This document shows, in pieces, positions 1-5,023 of a stretch of 5,023 nucleotides of DNA; the stretch's first letter is position 1, and the number at the start of each line of letters is the position of its first letter. The translations under genes were made by a program, and so were the position numbers. This stretch comes from Burkholderiaceae bacterium (GTDB taxonomy: Bacteria; Pseudomonadota; Gammaproteobacteria; Burkholderiales; Burkholderiaceae). A model generated the notes under the pieces. That model was given only the letters and a program-made list of their open reading frames with translations, was not told the origin of the DNA and ran no database searches. Location of the stretch: positions 1-5,023 of the forward strand of contig CANHLB010000147.1 of NCBI GenBank assembly GCA_947461335.1, given 5' to 3'.

Positions 1-2
1 TA

Positions 3-203
3 ACCATTCCAGCCGTGGCTGCCATCTCGATTATTTTTGATCTGCCATTAAGCCTGGGAATTAGCTCGCTCAATATGATTTTGATGTACCTCTCCTTCTT
101 CATAGGAGCGCTAACCTTAGCGATTGGCAGGACGACTGTCCTCCAAGGCGTAGTTCACCTCATCATCTTCTTTGAGTACCTATTTCTGAGTTTGGTGCCC
201 TAA
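3..203 (+). CDS. chaA: Ca2+/H+ antiporter, ChaA-like, C-terminal fragment (5' end outside window)
   Basis: The frame is open from the window edge and ends at TAA 201-203, giving 66 residues of a longer protein. A GTG at position 15 is in frame but is very unlikely to be the start, because the reading continues upstream in the same style (TIPAVAAISI). The fragment is strongly hydrophobic, with three likely membrane stretches: the first about 20 residues, a central one containing MILMYLSFFIGALTLAI, and a last one containing HLIIFFEYLFLSLVP. Between the last two lies GRTTVLQGVVHL. From memory, this G-R-x-x-x-L-Q-G-x-x-H-L pattern followed by a final helix ending in a proline is typical of the tail of ChaA-type cation/proton antiporters of the CaCA superfamily, which export Ca2+ (or Na+/K+) across the inner membrane. 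The catalytic alpha repeats lie outside the window, so activity cannot be judged. It is separated from the next gene by 60 bases and is functionally unrelated to the glycan genes. Another CaCA-type exchanger is the main alternative. Confidence 0.72.
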   Translation, partial: TIPAVAAISIIFDLPLSLGISSLNMILMYLSFFIGALTLAIGRTTVLQGVVHLIIFFEYLFLSLVP

Positions 204-216
204 AGTAAGCATGTCT

Positions 217-243
217 TTGATTCTTAAGCAAAATAAGAATCAA
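217..243. repeat. Perfect 10-bp inverted repeat, AT-rich hairpin or operator
   Basis: TTGATTCTTA (217-226) and TAAGAATCAA (234-243) are exact reverse complements around a 7-base loop, AGCAAAA. Only two of the ten pairs are G-C, and no T-run follows on either strand, so it is a poor intrinsic terminator as it stands. It sits 14 bases after the antiporter stop and 20 bases before the next start, in the only clear intergenic gap of the window. It could be a weak terminator or mRNA-end structure of the antiporter gene, or a dyad operator for the promoter of the glycan operon. The symmetry is directly visible; the role is unknown. Confidence 0.55.
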
Positions 244-259
244 TTACTTGGGTAGGCAA

Positions 260-265
260 TATAAT
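260..265 (+). promoter_or_regulatory. Possible -10 box (TATAAT) at the head of the glycan operon
   Basis: Positions 260-265 are an exact TATAAT. No convincing -35 hexamer lies 16-18 bases upstream, where the sequence reads GAATCA or similar; the nearest TTG-like hexamer, TTACTT at 244-249, is too close. There is no extended -10 TGn. The box overlaps the ATG at 264, so if it were the real -10, transcription would begin near 271-273 and translation would have to start at a later ATG such as 294. In an AT-rich gap, chance occurrence is quite possible. Confidence 0.28.
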
Positions 266-587
266 GATGGGATCATCAAAATCCCTTTTCTGCATGAAAA
301 ATAAGCTGAAACAAATTGCGAAGAATATCCTCCTAAGGCTATTTAGAATAATTTTTGAATTTTTAAATAAGCACCCCTGGCTATATGACAGGGTGATGCT
401 TTATATCCATAAATGGGGTATTCACAAAAAACTCAAGAAGTTCTACTACCAAAGCATCTTAAAACTCAAAGAAGAGTACTCAGATCAGATGATTGGACCG
501 GTAATTGTGGATGTGACACATCAAAACCTTACCCCTCAGGCTCGGGATATTTATCAGCTTTTTAAAACGCAGCTTACTGAAAAATAG
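264..587 (+). CDS. Small basic protein of unknown function, first gene of the glycan operon
   Basis: A 107-residue protein that I cannot assign to a named family. It has no Walker, nucleotidyltransferase, Rossmann or EX7E motif and no signal peptide. Residues about 12-35 (with LKQIAKNILLRLFRIIFEFL) could form an amphipathic, membrane-surface helix rich in Lys/Arg, and a second basic helical stretch follows (HPWLYDRVMLYIHKWG, 37-52). Residues 88-102 read QNLTPQARDIYQLFK. From memory, the pattern HP-W-L followed later by LTPxAxxIYxxLK resembles the helical tails found after methyltransferase-type domains in glycan clusters of Burkholderiales, so this may be a stand-alone version of such a tail; that is inference. 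ATG 264 is preceded by GGTAGG at 251-256, a passable ribosome site that also serves ATG 267; ATG 294 has none. The stop lies 13 bases before the glycosyltransferase, which suggests co-transcription and a role with it, perhaps as a membrane anchor or adaptor. Sampled GC (87/240 in 301-540) is the lowest in the window. Confidence 0.7.
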   Translation: MMGSSKSLFCMKNKLKQIAKNILLRLFRIIFEFLNKHPWLYDRVMLYIHKWGIHKKLKKFYYQSILKLKEEYSDQMIGPVIVDVTHQNLTPQARDIYQLFKTQLTEK

Positions 588-600
588 ATCGAATAAAAGT

Positions 601-3099
601 ATGCGTATTATCATTGATCTACAGGGTTCTCAAACTTCAAGCCGCTTTCGTGGCATTGGAAGATACTCCCTCTCGCTTGCAAAAGCGATAGCGCAAAATA
701 GGGGTGGGCATGAAGTTTTAATTGTTTTAAATGGCCTATTTCCAGAAACTATCAAACCAATTCGAAATGCATTTTCTGGAATACTGCCTCCAGAAAATAT
801 TCGCATATGGTATGTGCCAGGACCAGTTAAAGAGTGTATACGCGATACTCAGAATCTTAGAGAATCAGCCGAACTCATAAGAGAAGCTTTCATTGCGAAT
901 CTTCAACCAGATGTTTTACACATTAGCAGCATGTTTGAAGGCTACAGTGATAATGCAGTTACAAGTGTTGGTCGCATTGATAGCGATTACCCAATTAGCA
1001 TTTCTTTTTATGACCTCATTCCATTTCTGAATCCCAAGGAATATCTAGAGACTAATCAAGCTTATGCCAATAACTATTTGCGAAAGCTGGCTGATTTAAA
1101 AAAGGCTGATTGTTTACTCGCCATCTCCGAATCTTCACGTCAAGAAGGTATTGATCACTTAAATCGCAATAACGATTCAATCGTTAATATTTCATCTGCA
1201 AGTGATGCTCTTTTTTCTGATTCAGGCCCGCAGACTGACCTTCTCACGCTTCGCCAAAAATTGGGCATCACCAAAGAATTTATTCTTTACACTGGGGGAG
1301 CCGATCCCAGAAAGAATCTTAAACGACTTCTACAGGCGTACGCCACAATCAACCCGTCCCTACAAAAGACCTACCAGTTGGTATTAGCTGGAAGGGTTGA
1401 TAGTAGCGAAATAAAGGGACTCGAAAAAACCGTCAAGGATTGTAATTTCCCTAGTAATACGATTATCTTTGCAGATTACGTAACTGATGAAGAGCTGCAA
1501 ACACTCTATTTTGATTGCAAGCTCTTTATTTTACCGTCTTGGCATGAGGGCTTTGGGCTTCCTGCACTTGAAGCAATGAAATCTGGTGCAGCCGTGATTG
1601 GCTCTGACACTAGTAGCATTCCTGAGGTTATTCAAAATCCAGAGGCTTTATTTGATCCATTATCGATTGACTCAATTGCACAAAAAATTGAAGATGTTTT
1701 AACAAACCCTGAATTACTGGAGTCCCTAAAGGTAAGCGGCAAAGAAAATGCGCAACAATTTTCTTGGGATCATTCCGCCAAGAAAGCGATTCGAGCATTT
1801 GAAGGTCTACATAAAGAAAGGTCAAGCAAAGCAAGCTCTATTGACTGGCCTCAGGTACTAACAAACAAGATAGTGAACTTACCATTTAAGCCTACAGAAG
1901 AGCAGCTTATTTCGCTTTCATCCTGTCTTGCGCAAGACTTCCCTAGGCCTACAACTAAGAAGCAATTGCTAGTAGATGTTTCAGAGCTCAATAAGCGCGA
2001 TGCAAGAACTGGTATACAACGTGTGGTTCGCTCTTTATTAACAGAATTCCTTCTTAATCCGCCTGCAGGCTATTCTGTGGAACCTGTATATGCAAATAAC
2101 TTTCACCTTGGATATCGATACGCTAGCAAGCTCAAAAATCGCTTCCTTGGTCTCTCTGAAGATGCTGTAATAGATGAGACTATTTCTACCCAGCCTGGAG
2201 ACATATTTTTAGGCTTAGATCTTCAGGCCGATATAGTACAAGCTCAAAAGCAATATCTAGCCGCACAACGTTTAAATGGCTTAAAAATCTATTTTGTTGT
2301 TTATGATCTACTACCTATTGCACTCCCTTGGGCGTTCCCTGACGGAACGGGTTTCATGCATGCAAATTGGTTACGTGAAATTAGTAAATTTGATGGCCTA
2401 ATTTGCATCTCTAAAGCTGTTGCTGATGAATACAAGGTTTGGGCAAAGACGAATATCCCCGAGCAATCAAATCAATTTAATTTAACCTGGTTTCACTTGG
2501 GTGCTGATATTGAAAATTCAGTTCCCACAATGGGTCTCCCAGACAATGCAGCTGAAGTATTAGATAAAATTTCTACTAAAACTAGTTTTGTCATGATTGG
2601 AACCCTTGAGCCCCGTAAGGGATATTCCCAAACATTACCCGCCTTTGAAAAACTCTGGGCAAAGGGCATTCAAGCAAATCTCGTGATGATCGGCAAAAAA
2701 GGCTGGATGGTTGATGACCTGGTCACCCATATTGAAAGTCATCCAGAGTTAAATAAACAACTATTTTGGCTTGACAGTATTAGCGATGAATATCTCGATA
2801 AAATTTATTCAGCTAGCACTTGCCTGATTACAGCATCAGAAGATGAGGGTTTTGGATTGCCGCTAATCGAAGCTGCAAGAAGACATGTTCCGATCATCTC
2901 CAGAGACATCCCTGTTTTTAAAGAGGTAGCAGGAGAGCACGCCTTCTACTACAAGGCAAGCAAACCAGAAGAGATGGCTCAGGCAATAGAGGTATGGCTA
3001 GATCTGCATGCCAAGGGCGCCCACCCACGCTCAGACAAGATGCCTTGGCTGACCTGGAAAGAAAGTGCTCAGTCTGTTCTCAAAACCTTATTAAACTAG
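601..3099 (+). CDS. Tandem two-domain GT4 glycosyltransferase (WbdA-like architecture)
   Basis: An 832-residue, probably cytoplasmic or membrane-peripheral enzyme with two complete GT-B, GT4-family units, expected to add sugars from nucleotide-sugar donors to a lipid-linked glycan. Unit 1 (about 1-405) has the N-terminal acceptor-side loop RFRGIGRYS (15-23), YDLIP (137-141), AISESS (174-179), donor-phosphate residues R237-K238 in DPRKN, and the EX7E motif E316-E324 (EGFGLPALE). After a linker of about 50 residues, unit 2 (about 455-832) repeats the layout: RTGIQRVV (469-476), YDLLP (568-572), CIS (602-604), R672-K673 in EPRKG, and EX7E at E749-E757 (EGFGLPLIE). All key residues are present in both, so both units look active. 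Length and architecture resemble E. coli O9a WbdA (about 840 residues), a bifunctional mannosyltransferase that polymerises the O-chain; whether the sugar here is mannose cannot be told. The start is fixed by MRIIIDLQ, a typical opening for this family, although no good Shine-Dalgarno precedes it (GAATAAAAG only). It lies between the small protein (13 bases) and wzm (5 bases). Confidence 0.93.
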   Translation: MRIIIDLQGSQTSSRFRGIGRYSLSLAKAIAQNRGGHEVLIVLNGLFPETIKPIRNAFSGILPPENIRIWYVPGPVKECIRDTQNLRESAELIREAFIANLQPDVLHISSMFEGYSDNAVTSVGRIDSDYPISISFYDLIPFLNPKEYLETNQAYANNYLRKLADLKKADCLLAISESSRQEGIDHLNRNNDSIVNISSASDALFSDSGPQTDLLTLRQKLGITKEFILYTGGADPRKNLKRLLQAYATINPSLQKTYQLVLAGRVDSSEIKGLEKTVKDCNFPSNTIIFADYVTDEELQTLYFDCKLFILPSWHEGFGLPALEAMKSGAAVIGSDTSSIPEVIQNPEALFDPLSIDSIAQKIEDVLTNPELLESLKVSGKENAQQFSWDHSAKKAIRAFEGLHKERSSKASSIDWPQVLTNKIVNLPFKPTEEQLISLSSCLAQDFPRPTTKKQLLVDVSELNKRDARTGIQRVVRSLLTEFLLNPPAGYSVEPVYANNFHLGYRYASKLKNRFLGLSEDAVIDETISTQPGDIFLGLDLQADIVQAQKQYLAAQRLNGLKIYFVVYDLLPIALPWAFPDGTGFMHANWLREISKFDGLICISKAVADEYKVWAKTNIPEQSNQFNLTWFHLGADIENSVPTMGLPDNAAEVLDKISTKTSFVMIGTLEPRKGYSQTLPAFEKLWAKGIQANLVMIGKKGWMVDDLVTHIESHPELNKQLFWLDSISDEYLDKIYSASTCLITASEDEGFGLPLIEAARRHVPIISRDIPVFKEVAGEHAFYYKASKPEEMAQAIEVWLDLHAKGAHPRSDKMPWLTWKESAQSVLKTLLN

Positions 3100-3104
3100 G
3101 GCCA

Positions 3105-3944
3105 ATGCTCAATTCAAATACACGCTCCCCTGGCTTACTTGCTTCGATTGCCTCGCTTTGGCAATACCGGGCTTTCATCCTAGGCAGCACTAAACGAGAA
3201 TTCCAAACCAAGTACAAGAATTCCCTCCTCGGCTTTGCTTGGCCCATCATTAATCCCTTGGCACTTATTTTGGTTTACACCCTCGTGTTTTCCAAAATTA
3301 TGGGAGCTCGTTTACCAGGTGCGGCAGGAGAAGGTAGCTCTGGTCTTTACTCTTACAGCATCTATTTATGCATTGGCATAATTGTTTGGACACTATTTTC
3401 AGAGCTAACCTCACGCGCCCAAGTAGTCTTCCTAGAGAATGCTACCCTTCTCAAGAAGCTCAATTTTCCACGTCTTTGCTTACCAGTCATTGTCATTCTC
3501 AATGCGGGCCTGAACTTCCTCATCATCTTTTCTCTGTTCACACTCTTTCTGTTGGTGACAGATAACCTCCCAGGCTATTGCTTCTTTGCCGTTATCCCCT
3601 TGCTTGTGATCTTGATTGCCTTTTCTATTGGACTGGGAATGACCTTGGGAGTTCTTAACGTCTTCTTTAGAGATATTGGATACTTTTATAGCGTCGCCCT
3701 TCAGTTTTGGTTTTGGTTAACACCAATTGTGTACTCGACGAATATCCTGCCTGAGAAAATTCGTTTCTTGGTTTCTTTTAACCCACTTACCAATTTACTA
3801 TCAGCCTTTCAGGGTATTTTTGTTCATCATCAAATGCCCGATTGGTCTAGCCTATGGTTTATCTGTGCCTTAGCTGTACTCCTTAATATCAATGGCTTTC
3901 GCTTATTTCGTAAGCGCTCTGGCGAAATGGTGGACTTACTCTAA
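3105..3944 (+). CDS. wzm: Polysaccharide ABC exporter, membrane subunit Wzm
   Basis: A 279-residue inner-membrane permease of the ABC-2 polysaccharide exporter family, which dimerises and, with Wzt, moves finished lipid-linked O-polysaccharide to the periplasmic face. Family marks are the N-terminal amphipathic segment with TKREFQTKYKNSLLGFAW (29-46), INP (49-51), the SIYLCIGIIVWTLFSE stretch (85-100), LLKKLNFPR (115-123), VFFRDI (186-191), and FNPLTNLLSAFQ (225-236). About six hydrophobic segments are visible: roughly 47-65, 85-103, 124-152, 160-186, 196-212 and 249-264. The basic tail LFRKRSGEMVDLL is probably cytoplasmic. I chose ATG 3105, five bases after the glycosyltransferase stop; AGGG at 3098-3101 is a close-set ribosome site. 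The same frame stays open back to a GTG at 2994, but those 37 residues (Cys- and Arg-rich, within the glycosyltransferase gene) do not resemble the family. The stop overlaps the wzt start by one base, suggesting translational coupling. Confidence 0.93.
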   Translation: MLNSNTRSPGLLASIASLWQYRAFILGSTKREFQTKYKNSLLGFAWPIINPLALILVYTLVFSKIMGARLPGAAGEGSSGLYSYSIYLCIGIIVWTLFSELTSRAQVVFLENATLLKKLNFPRLCLPVIVILNAGLNFLIIFSLFTLFLLVTDNLPGYCFFAVIPLLVILIAFSIGLGMTLGVLNVFFRDIGYFYSVALQFWFWLTPIVYSTNILPEKIRFLVSFNPLTNLLSAFQGIFVHHQMPDWSSLWFICALAVLLNINGFRLFRKRSGEMVDLL

Positions 3945-5023
3945 TGTCACAGATCATCGTACGCAATCTCGGTAAAGCGTATAAGCGCTATCCCTCTAAA
4001 TGGTCACGCCTCGCTGAATGGATGATTCCGTTTAGTAAAGATCGTCATACCTTGAATTGGGTATTACAAGATCTCAATTTCATAGTAAACCCCGGTGAAG
4101 CAGTTGGCATTATTGGCGTGAATGGCGCGGGCAAGAGCACGCTGCTCAAAATGATCTCAGGTACTTCACAGCCCACTACTGGATCAGTAGAGATGAGCGG
4201 CAAGGTTGCTGCCTTGCTTGAGCTAGGCATTGGTTTCCATCTAGACTTCACCGGCAGGCAGAATGCTTATATGGCAGGTCAGTTACTGGGCTACAGTGTT
4301 GATCAGATCACCGCGATGATGCCGGCCATTGAAGAATTTGCTGAGATTGGTGAATACATTGATCAACCGGTACGCTTTTATTCCAGCGGCATGCAAATGC
4401 GTTTGGCTTTTAGTGTCGCGACGGCTGAACGACCTGATGTCCTGATTGTGGATGAGGCCTTATCGGTTGGTGATACCTACTTTACCCATAAGTGCTTTGA
4501 TCGTATTCGTGAGTTCCGTAAGCATGGCACCACGCTATTAATTGTTTCTCATGACAAAATGGCTATTCAGTCGATTTGTGATCGCGCAATCTTACTCAAT
4601 CAAGGCAAGGTAGCTATTGAGGGTCAACCAGAAATGGTGATGGACTATTACAACGCCCTTTTAGCCGATCGCGAGAACCAAAACGTTCGCCAAGAAATCA
4701 CCCAGTCTGGCAAAGTTAAAACCACTTCTGGCAGTGGTGAAGCAACGATCATGGATGTGGCGATACTAAACAATGAAGGCAAACGCATTGAGGTCCTTCA
4801 AGTAGCGCAAGAAGTCACTCTGTCGACTAAGGTCCGCTGCAATCAAGCCATAGATGAGTTAGTCCTAGGCTATATGTTTAAAGATCGCTTAGGGCTACCG
4901 GTTTATGGAACCAATACCTATCACCTCAATAAGACTCTGAAGAACCTCACAGCAGGCTCTGAAATAGAATTTAACTTCCGTTTTATTGCCAATTTTGGCC
5001 CCGGCACCTACTCACTTGCATTA
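3944..5023 (+). CDS. wzt: Polysaccharide ABC exporter ATPase Wzt with C-terminal glycan-binding domain (3' end outside window)
   Basis: The frame runs open from ATG 3944 to the window edge, 360 codons. It starts within wzm's stop (TAATG), with GGTGGA at 3929-3934 as a fair ribosome site. The nucleotide-binding domain is complete: Walker A GVNGAGKST (58-66), ELGIGFHLDFTGRQN (93-107) typical of polysaccharide exporters, ABC signature YSSGMQMR (146-153, SSGMQ in place of the usual LSGGQ, as normal for this family), Walker B VLIVDE (166-171) followed by ALSVGD, and switch histidine H203 in VSHD. After a linker (about 235-260) begins the extra domain, from SGSGEA (262-267) through VYGTNTY (320-326) to GPGTYSLAL at the edge. 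This matches the Wzt_C beta-sandwich that, in E. coli O9a Wzt (about 430 residues), binds the modified non-reducing end of the O-chain. KpsT-type capsule ATPases lack this domain, so O-antigen export with recognition of a terminal residue is the likely job. Roughly 50-80 residues are probably missing beyond the window. Confidence 0.94.
   Translation, partial: MSQIIVRNLGKAYKRYPSKWSRLAEWMIPFSKDRHTLNWVLQDLNFIVNPGEAVGIIGVNGAGKSTLLKMISGTSQPTTGSVEMSGKVAALLELGIGFHLDFTGRQNAYMAGQLLGYSVDQITAMMPAIEEFAEIGEYIDQPVRFYSSGMQMRLAFSVATAERPDVLIVDEALSVGDTYFTHKCFDRIREFRKHGTTLLIVSHDKMAIQSICDRAILLNQGKVAIEGQPEMVMDYYNALLADRENQNVRQEITQSGKVKTTSGSGEATIMDVAILNNEGKRIEVLQVAQEVTLSTKVRCNQAIDELVLGYMFKDRLGLPVYGTNTYHLNKTLKNLTAGSEIEFNFRFIANFGPGTYSLAL

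Noticed and set aside
217..243. Strong intrinsic terminator for the antiporter gene
   Set aside because: The hairpin has only two G-C pairs and is followed by TTACTTGGG rather than a T-run, so I kept it only as an inverted repeat of unknown role.
1202..1387. 61-codon open frame on the + strand
   Set aside because: It overlaps the glycosyltransferase gene in another frame, in a region where that gene encodes the conserved donor-site segment; no family likeness.
1628..1834. 68-codon open frame on the - strand
   Set aside because: Antisense shadow of the end of glycosyltransferase unit 1; no ribosome site or recognisable protein features.
601..3099. Recent internal gene duplication within the glycosyltransferase
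   Set aside because: The halves share only family motifs and fold layout; I see no long stretches of nucleotide or protein identity, so any duplication is ancient or the halves come from different GT4 enzymes.
2994..3104. N-terminal extension of 37 residues on wzm starting at GTG 2994
   Set aside because: It lies wholly inside the glycosyltransferase gene or its stop region, has Arg/Cys-rich shadow-like composition, and does not resemble Wzm N-termini; ATG 3105 gives a normal-sized family member with a nearby AGGG.
3368..3565. 65-codon open frame on the + strand
   Set aside because: Out-of-frame shadow of wzm; the peptide is His/Ser-rich and lacks family resemblance.
4045..4251. 68-codon open frame on the - strand
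   Set aside because: Antisense to the Walker A region of wzt; explained by codon composition of the conserved ATPase sequence.

Overview
The window looks like the start of a polysaccharide (probably O-antigen) cluster of a Gram-negative bacterium. The Wzm/Wzt pair points to an ABC-transporter-dependent route. From protein style and moderate-to-low GC I would guess a betaproteobacterium of the Burkholderiales, perhaps Polynucleobacter-like. That is an impression, not a measurement. All recognisable genes lie on the + strand and read left to right.

Layout: (1) positions 3-203 hold the C-terminal end of a membrane protein that looks like a ChaA-type Ca2+/H+ antiporter. It is probably an ordinary chromosomal neighbour of the cluster. 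(2) Positions 204-263 are a short AT-rich gap with a perfect 10-bp inverted repeat (217-243) and a TATAAT box that overlaps the next start codon. (3) Positions 264-587 encode a basic 107-residue protein with no recognised enzyme motif. (4) Positions 601-3099 encode an 832-residue protein made of two GT4-type glycosyltransferase units in tandem, both with intact motifs. (5) Positions 3105-3944 encode the membrane subunit (Wzm) of the polysaccharide exporter. (6) From 3944 to the window edge runs its ATPase (Wzt), with the start of the extra C-terminal domain that in known systems recognises the glycan end.

Genes 3-6 are packed with gaps of 13 and 5 bases and one 1-base overlap, so they very likely form one operon. 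Inferred flow: the tandem glycosyltransferase extends a lipid-linked glycan on the cytoplasmic face, the Wzt C-terminal domain binds the finished (often chemically capped) chain, and Wzm/Wzt carries it across the inner membrane. No chain-terminating methyltransferase or kinase is in the window. The small protein before the glycosyltransferase is the least explained gene. Base composition steps along the window: hand counts of G+C give 85/180 in 1-180, 87/240 in 301-540, 95/240 in 1621-1860, 107/240 in 3241-3480 and 123/240 in 4081-4320. The sugar-assembly part is therefore clearly more AT-rich than the transporter genes and the flanking gene.

I see no RNA gene, CRISPR array, insertion sequence or strong intrinsic terminator. 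The components mostly belong to known families. The parts worth a second look are the 107-residue protein, its ambiguous start, and the mosaic composition.
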